Below, piece after piece: positions 33,009-42,384 of a stretch of DNA of 64,000 nucleotides. The number at the start of each line of letters is the position of its first letter. The stretch's first letter is position 1. The position numbers were made by a program, and so were the translations under genes. The notes beneath the pieces are model-generated. The model was given only the letters and a program-made list of their open reading frames with translations. It did not search any database and had not been told where the DNA came from. Location of the stretch: positions 95,444 to 159,443 of the forward strand of contig CAKZFX010000021.1 of NCBI GenBank assembly GCA_936908745.1. Direction: 5' to 3'. Source of the DNA: an uncultured Chitinophagaceae bacterium. Lineage in GTDB: Bacteria; Bacteroidota; Bacteroidia; Chitinophagales; Chitinophagaceae.

Positions 33009-34208
33009 TTATTTTTTGGCCTGCAAATACCAATGCTGGTAACGCAACAATGCTTCTAAAAAATAATAGTCCGCATAGGTAAGTGGCACATCCACTTCCG
33101 ATTTATGCGGAATAGATCCAACGCTATGCTTTAACAAAAAGCCACCCATGGCACCGGGTTCATTTCGGTAAGCTGGTGAAGAAAGTGATTGCAGTATTTT
33201 CTTAGCCACTGCTTCATACTGTTTCTTTTCCTTTTTACCGGCATATAAACCCAACTCCAGTAAAGCGGAGGCCATGATAGAAGCCGCGGAGGCATCCCGC
33301 AAGGCATCCGGGATATCTTTAGCGTTGTAATCCCAATACGGGATCTTATCAGCAGGCAGGTTGGGGTGATTGATTAAAAAGCTGGCGATCTTTTTGGCGT
33401 GTTCCAAATAAGTTGGCTCTTTGGTAAACCGATACATCATCGTAAAACCATACAGGCCCCAGGATTGCCCACGGGACCATGCCGATTCATCAAAAGCACC
33501 CTGCGCTGTTTTTTTTGCACGGATCGCTCCTGTAGCAAGATCATAATCCACTACATGATAAGAACTATGATCAGGACGATAATGATTTTTCATTGTCGTG
33601 TTCGCATGTGTGATAGAAACGGCTTTATATTTAGGCTCCCTTGCTTCATCAGCCGACCAGTTGAGCAATTCAAGGTTCATCATATTATCAATGATAACAG
33701 GCGAATGAAAGTTTTTGCTCGAATCCCATGACTGGATGGATTTAATAGAAGAACGATAACGTTTGATCTGGCTTTCGGCCGCTGTCAGCACCACTTCTTT
33801 ATATTCAGGCTTGCCTGTAATGCGATAGGCATTGCCAAAGCTGCTGAATATCTGGAAACCGATATCGTGATCGTAGGTTTGGTTCTTTTCTTTTTCCACC
33901 AGGGCCAGTCTTCTTTCAGCTTCGGCTTTTATTGCGGTGTCGCCGGTGTATTCATAGATATACCAAAGTGCGCCGGGAAAGAAGCCGCTTGTCCACCAGG
34001 TTGTTTTACTGGTGATGAGTTTATTGGCGGCCGTATCAAACGAACGGGGCATCAATGCAGCATCCGTATTCTTTGCGAGCAGTTTATATTGCGAAGCAGC
34101 CACACTGAAATTATCAGCGATCAGCCGCTGCATTTTCTTCTGCTCTTTCGTCTGGCCATTGCTATGAAGACCGATGAACAAAGCTATTACTGCGAATACT
34201 ATTCTCAT
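33009..34208 (-). CDS. Secreted glycoside hydrolase family 88 (unsaturated glucuronyl hydrolase)
   Basis: A 399-residue (alpha/alpha)6-barrel enzyme with a signal peptide ending HSNGQ. Motifs: WWTSGFFPGALWYIYE, TYDHDIGFQIFSSFG (catalytic Asp region), VIIDNMMNLELLNW (second Asp) and AWSRGQSWGLYGFTM. GH88 enzymes remove the delta-4,5-unsaturated uronic acid left by polysaccharide lyases. It is the last gene of a three-gene operon with a GH29 fucosidase (5-base gap) and a phosphatase-superfamily protein. Confidence 0.92.
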   Translation of the reverse strand: MRIVFAVIALFIGLHSNGQTKEQKKMQRLIADNFSVAASQYKLLAKNTDAALMPRSFDTAANKLITSKTTWWTSGFFPGALWYIYEYTGDTAIKAEAERRLALVEKEKNQTYDHDIGFQIFSSFGNAYRITGKPEYKEVVLTAAESQIKRYRSSIKSIQSWDSSKNFHSPVIIDNMMNLELLNWSADEAREPKYKAVSITHANTTMKNHYRPDHSSYHVVDYDLATGAIRAKKTAQGAFDESAWSRGQSWGLYGFTMMYRFTKEPTYLEHAKKIASFLINHPNLPADKIPYWDYNAKDIPDALRDASAASIMASALLELGLYAGKKEKKQYEAVAKKILQSLSSPAYRNEPGAMGGFLLKHSVGSIPHKSEVDVPLTYADYYFLEALLRYQHWYLQAKK

Positions 34209-34213
34209 GTCTT

Positions 34214-35629
34214 TTATTTTTCAATCAAACGATCATCTATTAAGTAAGCGGCCACACCGCTGATATTGTCATTACCTTTTGCATCTTCCAGGAAAACCCT
34301 GAACGAAGTAATGGTTTGCGCCGGGAACGTCAGCACTCTTTTTCTTCCCACGCTTGTCCCTTTTATTTCATGCACTGCTGTTTCTCCATTATACAATACT
34401 ACGCTGAATTTGCGGATCGTCTGACCAAGATGGATCGCTTCCCGTAAAACGATACAGTTGATTTTTTCTTGCTTTGGCAATTGCACAATAAAGTTCTGGA
34501 CATTGATGGCATAACCGGGTTGTTTGCCAAAGCCACGGATGCGCAACGTGTCGGGTTCAATATCCTGCTGGCGGAATTCCCAATAGGAAGTCGCCTGTTT
34601 TAAAAGATTGTTTTTAAAACTCTCTTCACGCAGGTTTTTAAATTGTACCAATGCAGCCGAATCATTGGCATGAAACAATCCTCTCCTGTCCGGCGGCACA
34701 TTCAATAATAAATTAGCGCCACGGCCCACTGATTTTAAATAGAGTTCGAAGAGTTTCGCCGGTGATTTTACTTTATCATTCTCTTCTTCATGAAAAAACC
34801 AACCCGGCCGGATGCTGACATCACATTCACCCGGCAACCAGTTTTTACCATTGAAATTGCCATGGTTCAATGTATCATTTGGCGGTGCGCCCAGCCCTCT
34901 TTTAAAACCAGCCGTATCTAAATAATTCCAGTTCGGATCGCCCACAAACCCGTTTTCATTACCCACCCAACGGATATCAGGGCCAATATCGCTAAACACA
35001 ACTGTTTTGGGTGATAGCTGCCGAACAGTGTTTTCATAACGTCTCCAGTCGTACACCTGTTTTTTGCCATTCGGACCTTCGCCATTTGCACCATCCCACC
35101 ACAATTCCCACACCGGGCCGTAATTGGTCAGCACTTCTTTCATCATGTTTACAAAAACATCATTGTACTTTTCTGTGCCGTAGTCAGGATGGTTTCTGTC
35201 CCATGGTGAGATATAAACGCCGAATTTCAAACCGCCTTCACGACAGGCTTGCGACAATTCTTTTAATACATCGCCTTTCCCCTCCTTCCATTTGCTTTCC
35301 CGCACGGTATGTTTGGAATACTTACTTGGCCACAAACAAAAGCCATCATGGTGTTTGGCTGTTATGATAATCCCTTTGGCGTCTGCCTGTTTGGCCACAC
35401 GCACCCATTGCCTGCAGTCCAGTTCTGTGGGGTTGAATACATCTTCCGGCTCATCGCCATGTCCCCATTCTTTATTAGTAAACGTGTTGGGGCCAAAATG
35501 AACAAATAAATAATATTCTGCATCATGCCATGCCAGTTGTTGCCTTGTGGGCAATGGCAGTTTTTGTTTGTCCTGTGCGTGGATAAAAGTGCCGGCAAGC
35601 GATAACAGGATTAAAAATGATTTCTTCAT
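34214..35629 (-). CDS. Secreted alpha-L-fucosidase (GH29)
   Basis: A 471-residue exported glycosidase (signal peptide ending IHAQ). GH29 markers: WHDAEYYLFVHFGPNTF, KGIIITAKHHDGFCLWPS, VYISPWDRNHPDYG and the nucleophile region PVWELWWDGANGEG. The C-terminal part (from about residue 360) is a beta-sandwich. It hydrolyses alpha-L-fucosyl ends of glycans. Its ATG overlaps the stop of the upstream phosphatase-superfamily gene by four bases. Confidence 0.93.
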   Translation of the reverse strand: MKKSFLILLSLAGTFIHAQDKQKLPLPTRQQLAWHDAEYYLFVHFGPNTFTNKEWGHGDEPEDVFNPTELDCRQWVRVAKQADAKGIIITAKHHDGFCLWPSKYSKHTVRESKWKEGKGDVLKELSQACREGGLKFGVYISPWDRNHPDYGTEKYNDVFVNMMKEVLTNYGPVWELWWDGANGEGPNGKKQVYDWRRYENTVRQLSPKTVVFSDIGPDIRWVGNENGFVGDPNWNYLDTAGFKRGLGAPPNDTLNHGNFNGKNWLPGECDVSIRPGWFFHEEENDKVKSPAKLFELYLKSVGRGANLLLNVPPDRRGLFHANDSAALVQFKNLREESFKNNLLKQATSYWEFRQQDIEPDTLRIRGFGKQPGYAINVQNFIVQLPKQEKINCIVLREAIHLGQTIRKFSVVLYNGETAVHEIKGTSVGRKRVLTFPAQTITSFRVFLEDAKGNDNISGVAAYLIDDRLIEK

Positions 35630-36717
35630 TTACGCATTTTAAACAGGTACAATATTTCGTCGGCTACGGGATGTTTGGGTGCAAACGTATATCCCATCAA
35701 TTTTGCAATCGTCTGTGCTATTTGTTGCTGGTAGAGTTGCACATCATCACCCACTTCTCCACGATTGGGTGAATCAGGGCCAATAGCCGCCAGCCATATT
35801 TCACTTGCATCGGCAATCGAACTGCCATGGCTTGTCCACTCTTCTTTTTTTGCATCACCTCTTCCATGGTCAGTAGTGATCAATAACGTGGTTTTATTTT
35901 TATACTGCGGATCAGATTGCACATAATTCCATATCTCTCTGATCCATGCATCTACCTGGTGGGCCGCATCTAAATAAGAACGGTATTTACCAGCATGCGC
36001 CCATTCATCTGTTTCGCCATAAGCGACATAAAGCACTTTGGGTTTTCTTGCTTTCATCCATTCCATTGCTTCATAATGGGTAAACACATCAAGGCATTCA
36101 TCTTCGCCCCATGGCTTATACGAATCTTTCAGCATTTTATTGATCAGCTTTTCACTGGCCGTTGGTGTTTTGCCACCCGTCGGATCAAAAGCAGACATCA
36201 CCGGCATTTTACTTCTTTCTTCATTTAAAATCCGGTCAAAGGCATTCCATGCGCCGAAAGCCACTACTTTGTTTTTGAGCCTGGCTTGTTTATTTAAAAA
36301 CTCCAGTACCGTTTCGTTGGGATTGGGCGGGTAGCTGTTACGGTTGATGGCCGTGTCTACAAAGCCCGTCATTATTTCGCTATAGCCGGGATAAGAAAAC
36401 CAGAAAGGATTCTTATTATCCATCTTATTGCCCAGCGACCGGTTACCAAATAATTGTCCTTTTGTTACTACTTCCGACCAAAGGAATGGCATCAGTTTTT
36501 TTCTTCGTTCTGCTTCGGTGGCTGCACCATATTGCTGGTAAATATAAAGGCTGTCGCCCTCATGAAAACTGGCGTTGTTCGCAATAGCGGCATCCATTCC
36601 TTTAAACACTTCCTGCCAGCGAAGCCCGTCTGTCGTAATAATAATGATGTTCTGCGTTTGCTGAGCCTTGCAGGTAACGGCTGCAAATAACAAAAGGGTA
36701 AAAAACAAAGATTTCAT
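35626..36717 (-). CDS. Secreted alkaline phosphatase superfamily protein (phosphodiesterase/sulfatase-like)
   Basis: A 363-residue exported protein (signal peptide ending CKAQQ). Alkaline-phosphatase-superfamily metal motifs are visible: IIITTDGLRWQEVF, the possible nucleophile in FSYPGYSEIMTG, and TLLITTDHGRGD with a later TSHGSS. The sulfatase Cys/Ser-x-Pro-x-Arg motif is missing, so a phosphatase, phosphodiesterase or phosphoglycerol-type activity is more likely than classic sulfatase. It is the first gene of the fucosidase/GH88 operon, which suggests that the operon removes decorations from a charged glycan. Confidence 0.85.
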   Translation of the reverse strand: MKSLFFTLLLFAAVTCKAQQTQNIIIITTDGLRWQEVFKGMDAAIANNASFHEGDSLYIYQQYGAATEAERRKKLMPFLWSEVVTKGQLFGNRSLGNKMDNKNPFWFSYPGYSEIMTGFVDTAINRNSYPPNPNETVLEFLNKQARLKNKVVAFGAWNAFDRILNEERSKMPVMSAFDPTGGKTPTASEKLINKMLKDSYKPWGEDECLDVFTHYEAMEWMKARKPKVLYVAYGETDEWAHAGKYRSYLDAAHQVDAWIREIWNYVQSDPQYKNKTTLLITTDHGRGDAKKEEWTSHGSSIADASEIWLAAIGPDSPNRGEVGDDVQLYQQQIAQTIAKLMGYTFAPKHPVADEILYLFKMRK

Positions 36718-36834
36718 CTGGAATTTTTTAGTGCATTTTCAGGTCATCAATGTTACAACTATTCCCTGAAAGAAAAGCCTCCCGGCATTCCCGGTTACAG
36801 CCTGTTTTGAGATGCACCGATAGGGCAATTCCGC

Positions 36835-36842
36835 TACCTTTG
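36835..36842 (+). promoter_or_regulatory. -7 box of fumC
   Basis: TACCTTTG, exact TAnnTTTG, extended by CAGCC as at gltX. The fumC ATG is 35 bases downstream. A TTTTG at 36805-36809 is somewhat too far for an ideal -33. Confidence 0.5.
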
Positions 36843-36877
36843 CAGCCTCTGTTTAATTTCTTAAAACCAAGCCAGAT

Positions 36878-38275
36878 ATGGAATACAGAATTGAAAAAGA
36901 CACCATGGGTGAAGTGAAAGTGCCTGTGGATGCTTTGTACGGCGCACAGACGCAGCGCAGCATTGATAATTTCCGCATTGCACAGGACATCAACCGTATG
37001 CCCAAAGAGATCATCCGTGCATTTGCTTACCTGAAAAAAGCAGCCGCTATTACCAACGCTGAAGCGGGTGTGTTGCCAAAAGAAAAATCTGACCTGATCG
37101 GGCAGGTGTGCGATGAAATATTAGAAGGAAAACTGGATGATTACTTCCCATTGGTTGTTTGGCAAACCGGCAGCGGCACGCAAAGCAATATGAACGTAAA
37201 CGAAGTGGTGGCTTATCGTGGCCATGTGATCAAAGGCGGTGCCTTGAGTGATAAAGACAAATTTTTACACCCCAACGATGATGTAAATAAATCGCAATCG
37301 TCAAACGATACATTCCCGACGGCGATGCACATTGCCGCCTACAAGATCCTGATTGAAACAACGATCCCCGGTATTGAAAAACTGCGCAACACCTTAGCTG
37401 CAAAAAGCAAGGAGTTTATGAACGTGGTGAAAATCGGCCGGACGCACTTCATGGATGCCACACCATTGACTGTTGGGCAGGAATTCAGTGGTTATGTATC
37501 ACAATTGGATCATGGATTGAAAGCGATTAAAAATACGCTGGCGCATTTAAGCGAACTGGCCCTGGGCGGCACAGCCGTAGGAACAGGTATCAATACACCA
37601 GACGGTTATTCTGAAAACGTGGCCAGGCATATTGCAGCCTTAACAGGTCTGCCATTTGTAACAGCAGAAAATAAGTTTGAAGCATTGGCAGCACATGACG
37701 CTATCGTGGAAGCACATGGGGCATTAAAAACAGTAGCCGTCAGCCTGATGAAGATTGCCAACGATGTCCGTATGCTTTCTTCGGGTCCAAGAAGCGGTAT
37801 CGGTGAATTATTCATCCCGGACAACGAACCGGGCTCTTCTATCATGCCGGGCAAAGTAAACCCGACACAGTGCGAGGCATTGACAATGATTGCGGCACAG
37901 GTGATGGGCAATGACGTGGCGATCAGCATTGGCGGCGCTAACGGTCATTTTGAACTGAACGTTTTCAAACCTGTAATGATTTATAATTTCCTTCACAGTG
38001 CAAGATTGATCGGTGATGGTTGTGTTTCATTTAATGATAAATGCGCTGTGGGCTTAGCACCGATTGAAGCCAATATTAAAAAACACGTTGACAACAGCCT
38101 GATGCTGGTGACCTCGCTCAATACAAAGATTGGTTATTACAAAGCAGCGGAGATTGCACAGAAAGCGCATAAAGAAGGAACAACGTTAAAGGAAATGGCG
38201 GTGAAACTGGGCTATGTTACACCTGAAGAATTTGACGAATGGGTGAACCCGGCGGATATGGTGGGCAAGCTATAA
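36878..38275 (+). CDS. fumC: Class II fumarate hydratase
   Basis: A 465-residue tetrameric fumarase of the TCA cycle, interconverting fumarate and L-malate without an iron-sulfur cluster. Markers: PVDALYGAQTQRSIDNF, VWQTGSGTQSNMNVNEV, SQSSNDTFPTAMHIA, KIGRTHFMDATPLTVGQEF and the catalytic loop GSSIMPGKVNPTQCEA (catalytic Ser about residue 320). Length is standard. Single gene with its own promoter. Confidence 0.97.
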   Translation: MEYRIEKDTMGEVKVPVDALYGAQTQRSIDNFRIAQDINRMPKEIIRAFAYLKKAAAITNAEAGVLPKEKSDLIGQVCDEILEGKLDDYFPLVVWQTGSGTQSNMNVNEVVAYRGHVIKGGALSDKDKFLHPNDDVNKSQSSNDTFPTAMHIAAYKILIETTIPGIEKLRNTLAAKSKEFMNVVKIGRTHFMDATPLTVGQEFSGYVSQLDHGLKAIKNTLAHLSELALGGTAVGTGINTPDGYSENVARHIAALTGLPFVTAENKFEALAAHDAIVEAHGALKTVAVSLMKIANDVRMLSSGPRSGIGELFIPDNEPGSSIMPGKVNPTQCEALTMIAAQVMGNDVAISIGGANGHFELNVFKPVMIYNFLHSARLIGDGCVSFNDKCAVGLAPIEANIKKHVDNSLMLVTSLNTKIGYYKAAEIAQKAHKEGTTLKEMAVKLGYVTPEEFDEWVNPADMVGKL

Positions 38276-38313
38276 TAAAGTTTTACTTTGCTCGTTTATA
38301 GCAAAACCATTAA

Positions 38314-39609
38314 ATGAAGTCCACCACCTTCTTAGTCATCGCTACCTGTTGTTCGTTTGTATGTAAGAGCCAGTTTAACCAGCAATTTTCGACAACGGAT
38401 ATAGATAATTTCTGGAAAGCGTATGACAAGGTGGTGAGTACAAAAGACACGACTTTACAAAAGAAATACCTGGCCGATCTTTATATTGATAAAGGAACAG
38501 AAGGCCTCAAATCGTTGATGCAACTGCGGCGATATTCACTTGATGAGTATCGCCGTATTATTTTAGACTATCCTAAATTCTGGAAGTCTATCCGGCCCAA
38601 TATCAATTCGGCCAAAAAATATTTTCCCGGCATCAAAAAGAATATCGAAAAACTGCGGCAATTATATCCTGCACTGCAGCCCTCCACTATTTATTTTGCC
38701 GTAGGCGCCTTTCGTACCAATGGAACAATTGACGGCCACAAGATTTTAATCGGTGCTGAACAAGCGATGTCGGACAAAAAAGTGGGCATCAGTGAAGTGC
38801 CTGATTTTGTAAAGGAATTTAACACCCTTTATAATCCTATTTCAGACCTGGAATTTCTCTGCACGCATGAGTATATACATACGCAGCAGAAACAAATTGT
38901 TGACAACCTCCTTACCTATTGTTTATATGAAGGCATCCCTGAATTTCTCGCCACGATTGTAACAGGTAAGCAATCTTATGTATCGGCCGTTGGGTATGCT
39001 GAAAAAAATCCCACACAGGTTCGCAACCGTTTTGAAGAAGAAATGTTCATGCCTTCCAAAACATTTGACTGGCTCTGGAGTTCGAATAAGGTTTTTGGCG
39101 AACGTGATCTAGGTTATGGCGTAGGTTACCTTGTGGCAAAAGGCTACTATGAAAAAGCGACTGATAAGAAGAAAGCGGTGGCAGCAATGATTGAACTGGA
39201 TTTTTCAAATGAAAAAGAAGTAGAAAATTATGTTCATCAATCAGGCTTCTTTTCAAAATCATTGGACGAATTATATGCTGCCTTCCAGGCCCGTCGTCCT
39301 TTTGTCAGCAGTGTTACGGGCATTGAGAATGGAAGTAAAACAGTGAAGCCCGGCAAAACGGTGATCACCATTCATTTTTCCGAAGCATTAAATGGTCACA
39401 ATACAGGCGTGGACTATGGTAGTGGAGAAGCTGCTACGTTTCCCAAACTGGATGCAGAACGCATTTGGTCGGCCGATAAAAAATCATGGCAGCTAACAGC
39501 ACAGTTAGAGCCGAATAAGCACTACCAGATTCTGATCTCCAATAATTTCCGGCTGGAAAACGGTACACCATTAAAAGCGTTTCTTGTAGAATTTTGGACG
39601 ACAGAGTAA
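38314..39609 (+). CDS. Secreted HExxH metalloprotease-like protein with C-terminal Ig-like domain
   Basis: A 431-residue exported protein (signal peptide ending CKSQF). The middle resembles DUF2268-type predicted zinc proteases: CTHEYIHTQQKQ provides HExxH and EGIPEFLATIV could give the third, Glu, ligand. The C-terminal 100 residues (SVTGIENGSKTVKPGKTVITIHFSEAL...) look like an Ig-like 'Big_5' domain. No T9SS sorting domain is seen. Substrate is unknown. It starts 38 bases after fumC, but a functional link is unlikely. Confidence 0.75.
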   Translation: MKSTTFLVIATCCSFVCKSQFNQQFSTTDIDNFWKAYDKVVSTKDTTLQKKYLADLYIDKGTEGLKSLMQLRRYSLDEYRRIILDYPKFWKSIRPNINSAKKYFPGIKKNIEKLRQLYPALQPSTIYFAVGAFRTNGTIDGHKILIGAEQAMSDKKVGISEVPDFVKEFNTLYNPISDLEFLCTHEYIHTQQKQIVDNLLTYCLYEGIPEFLATIVTGKQSYVSAVGYAEKNPTQVRNRFEEEMFMPSKTFDWLWSSNKVFGERDLGYGVGYLVAKGYYEKATDKKKAVAAMIELDFSNEKEVENYVHQSGFFSKSLDELYAAFQARRPFVSSVTGIENGSKTVKPGKTVITIHFSEALNGHNTGVDYGSGEAATFPKLDAERIWSADKKSWQLTAQLEPNKHYQILISNNFRLENGTPLKAFLVEFWTTE

Positions 39610-39753
39610 GTAGTACAATTCGTATATTAACGAAAAGAGGAAGCGAAGATTTACGTTTCGTTAACTTTTTTTAATATGTCTCTCTTGACAAAAGGCATTT
39701 TATGATCGTATCTTACTGTTGCTATCAGCCATCATTCACCTAAAATCCGATCT

Positions 39754-39999
39754 ATGAAAAGCGCTGCCATATCCAATCCGTATTTTGCTGCCTACCCGTT
39801 AAAGGCCGTAAAAGAAACAAACTCTTCCCCTGTATCATCACCTTATTTACGTTCTGTTTTAGCCGGCACAGCCAAAACTGTTCAGCATGTTGTGCGTGCA
39901 ATAAATACTGTCAACCCGGTGCTCAGTTCGTTCAAACCTGTTGCTATTGCAAAAGAAGTGGAGATCAGTGGAAACGAATGGTTCAACAATTACGAGTAA
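39754..39999 (+). CDS. Small protein of unknown function
   Basis: An 81-residue protein without recognised domains, rich in Ala, Val and Ser, with a possible amphipathic helix in the middle (VLAGTAKTVQHVVRAINTV) and an acidic aromatic end (GNEWFNNYE). No signal peptide. Support for reality: TTG-N20-TATCTTAC-like promoter elements upstream (from 39687) and a strong terminator 26 bases after the stop. The C-terminal aromatic tail and small size recall short leader-type or precursor peptides, but nothing proves processing and no modifying enzyme lies next to it. Confidence 0.6.
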   Translation: MKSAAISNPYFAAYPLKAVKETNSSPVSSPYLRSVLAGTAKTVQHVVRAINTVNPVLSSFKPVAIAKEVEISGNEWFNNYE

Positions 40000-40025
40000 A
40001 CCCAAGAGCTATAACCAACAAAGAG

Positions 40026-40050
40026 CCCCGCACCTGCGGGGTTTTTTATT
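40026..40050 (+). terminator. Rho-independent terminator of the small gene
   Basis: CCCCGC (40026-40031), loop ACCT, GCGGGG (40036-40041), followed by TTTTTTATTTT. It ends the transcript of the 81-residue gene. Confidence 0.9.
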
Positions 40051-40060
40051 TTAAAGGCCA

Positions 40061-40319
40061 CAGACCTGCCTGCGGTAGGCAGGGAACCGGGGAGATGAGG
40101 AGAACCACAGAGATTGCTAACCGCAAGGGCGCAATGACGCTAAATTCTTCTAGCTCTTAGTGTCCTTGCAGGAATTATTTTTACCACATAGGATCATAGA
40201 TACATAGAAGTCTAACCGTAAAGGCACAATAACGCTAAGATCCTTTGTGTTTCTTAGTGGCTTTGTGGGAAATAAACTCTGTGCCCTCTGTTTCTCTGTG
40301 TATCTCCGTGGCCTCCAAA
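40061..40319. repeat. Dispersed intergenic repeat, copy B
   Basis: The largest copy. It holds the palindrome CCTGCCTGCGGTAGGCAGG (40065-40083), a 29-base unit at 40119-40147 that recurs exactly in inverted orientation at 61022-61050, a diverged second copy (about 40214-40240), and further words such as CACAGAGA, CTTAGTGGCTTTGTGGGAA and CTCTGTG. No coding capacity. Confidence 0.7.
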
Positions 40320-42206
40320 TTAATCCTTCAGGAACTTCTCCACCTGCACCTGCATTTCATTTCCATTATACAATTTCAAAATATACATACCAGCTTTGAA
40401 CGAAGAGACATTGATCGTAAAATCGTTTTTAAAGCTTCGTTCTGTTTTTAATAGCCGCCCGTTCATATCATACAATTGAACAAGCAAGGGTTTACGCAGG
40501 TTTCGTTTGCCATGTATATATAAAACATCATGCACAGGATTGGGATAGATCATCACCATGTCTTTCATCATCACAGGACCGGGTGGCGGATCGCCCAATG
40601 CCAGTGTGGTCATATTCTTATAGGTAAGTTTTAATACTTTTCCACCATCACGGGTGCTGTTGCTGGCGCCACTAAACCCACCTGTGGGGCCGGAAGTGGA
40701 ACCACTGCTATCCGTGATCACCCATAAATAAGAGCCGCCATTAAAACGATCAATCGCCACATCTCTTATCCGCCAGCCATGCAGCAAGGGAAATGTGTCC
40801 ACTGTATTTACCGAAGATAAACTGTCAACATAGGTTCCTGCTGTATTTAATTTAAGGCGAAACATTCCATATTTCAATGATGTAACCAGCAGTGAATTTT
40901 TCCAGCCGGGCAGTTGACTGCCGCCATAAAAGTCAATACTCGAAGGTGCAATCGTCGGCCATGTAAAAATATTCCCGTTATCTATTGATTCCAGTTGCGC
41001 AGGCGTCCAGTTGAACGTGGCAAATAATGGCCGCTGGTTATTATTGGTTACTATATTGCAAAACGATGCTATCTCATTCGTAATCGTTTGCCCGGCCAAT
41101 GTATTGTTGTTTGTATAGAAATTAGGCGCCCCATCATCTGCTGTTGTATAATTATCATCGCACAGACCGGCTACCCGCGGCCAGCCATAATTTTTTCCCT
41201 GGAAAATTTCGTTGACTTCATCATCGCTTTTATCACCGTGTTCAGAACTGTATAAATGCCATGTACCGTTTACATTGCCCCATGCCAATCCCTGCGCATT
41301 CCGGTGACCATAGGTAAACACCGGCGTTTTCAATGAACTGAAAGCAGCCACGCTGTGATTAAAAGGGTTATCATCCGGTATCCATTGGCGCCATGTATTA
41401 TAATCATGCGTAATCGTGGATGAGATCACATCTGTCAGATCCGGTTCTGTATCTAAACGCAAAATTTTCCCTTCGCAGGTATCTCTTGTTTGCGCACGGT
41501 TGGTACGTGAGGCATTATTGAATTGTCCTGCACCCATGTCGCCTATCGTATAATACAATTTGTACTTACCATCTGCTTCCGGCGCCGGGCTGATCGTTAA
41601 ACGTCCTGAATTATGATCATTGCTCCCGGGCAAATTAGAGATCACCGTGTCCATGATCACCAGTGTATCTTTCTTTGGCAACGAAGAAGGGTTGCCTGCT
41701 TCTGCTGAAAAATAAAAACGGCAGCGGACTATTTTAGAACGATAGTAACAAGGATTGTTGGAGCTGGGACAATTCATCACTTTAAAAACATAAGAAAGAT
41801 ACACCCAGGGTTTACCCGCATAAAAATCAGGATGAATCGCCAGCCCCTGCATGCCACCCTGTGGCCAGCGGTTGATAGATTCCTGGTCTCTGCCAAAATT
41901 GGTGCTGCCATTCCCTCCCTGTCCCAGCGGTATTTTCAATATTTGTTGTGCCGGTTTATTCTTATCGGCGCCGGTGCGGTTGGCGCTGATGCGCAGCACA
42001 CGATAGCCCCTCGCTTCCGTAATCCATAGTGAATCATCAGGCCCTTGTGTGATCTCCCACGGATATCCTAAATTTTTTGCAATTGTATCTACGTCAAAAA
42101 GAATTGTTGTGGAATCTCTTACCACTTGTGATGAGGAGATGAAGGATTGTAATACAAAAATGACGCATAGGATGAATAGCCTTGAGCTATGCAAAATTTT
42201 GCTCAT
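40320..42206 (-). CDS. Secreted PQQ-dependent sugar dehydrogenase-like protein, T9SS type A sorted
   Basis: A 628-residue exported beta-propeller of the glucose/sorbosone dehydrogenase family: LGYPWEITQGPDDSLWITE, MQGLAIHPDF, GHRNAQGLAWG and SSEHGDKSDDEVNEI fit the family's PQQ and calcium site pattern. The last ~75 residues are a type A T9SS sorting domain (MIYPNPVHDVLYIHGK ... NVSSFKAGMYILKLYNG), so it is exported by the type IX system and probably attached to the surface. Substrate sugar is unknown. Confidence 0.88.
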   Translation of the reverse strand: MSKILHSSRLFILCVIFVLQSFISSSQVVRDSTTILFDVDTIAKNLGYPWEITQGPDDSLWITEARGYRVLRISANRTGADKNKPAQQILKIPLGQGGNGSTNFGRDQESINRWPQGGMQGLAIHPDFYAGKPWVYLSYVFKVMNCPSSNNPCYYRSKIVRCRFYFSAEAGNPSSLPKKDTLVIMDTVISNLPGSNDHNSGRLTISPAPEADGKYKLYYTIGDMGAGQFNNASRTNRAQTRDTCEGKILRLDTEPDLTDVISSTITHDYNTWRQWIPDDNPFNHSVAAFSSLKTPVFTYGHRNAQGLAWGNVNGTWHLYSSEHGDKSDDEVNEIFQGKNYGWPRVAGLCDDNYTTADDGAPNFYTNNNTLAGQTITNEIASFCNIVTNNNQRPLFATFNWTPAQLESIDNGNIFTWPTIAPSSIDFYGGSQLPGWKNSLLVTSLKYGMFRLKLNTAGTYVDSLSSVNTVDTFPLLHGWRIRDVAIDRFNGGSYLWVITDSSGSTSGPTGGFSGASNSTRDGGKVLKLTYKNMTTLALGDPPPGPVMMKDMVMIYPNPVHDVLYIHGKRNLRKPLLVQLYDMNGRLLKTERSFKNDFTINVSSFKAGMYILKLYNGNEMQVQVEKFLKD

Positions 42207-42384
42207 AAGATATGGATTTCAATACCAAAGTAATCAAAGCGCCTCATCACATCAATAGTGGAATCCCCTGAAAAAGTCATAAGGGTATTTTATAATGCAG
42301 ACAGCGTATTCTCCTATTGTCTATGAATGATGGTTCATCTAACTTCGGTGGTGAAAGCCGAAGAGCTCTCTCGAATCCAATTCT

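Noticed and set aside
35626..36717. Assignment as a formylglycine sulfatase
   Set aside because: The Cys/Ser-x-Pro-x-Arg activation motif is missing; only general alkaline-phosphatase-superfamily metal motifs are visible.
40061..40319. Repeat region considered as an insertion sequence remnant
   Set aside because: No transposase-like frame, no terminal repeats or target duplication; better described as a dispersed non-coding repeat.
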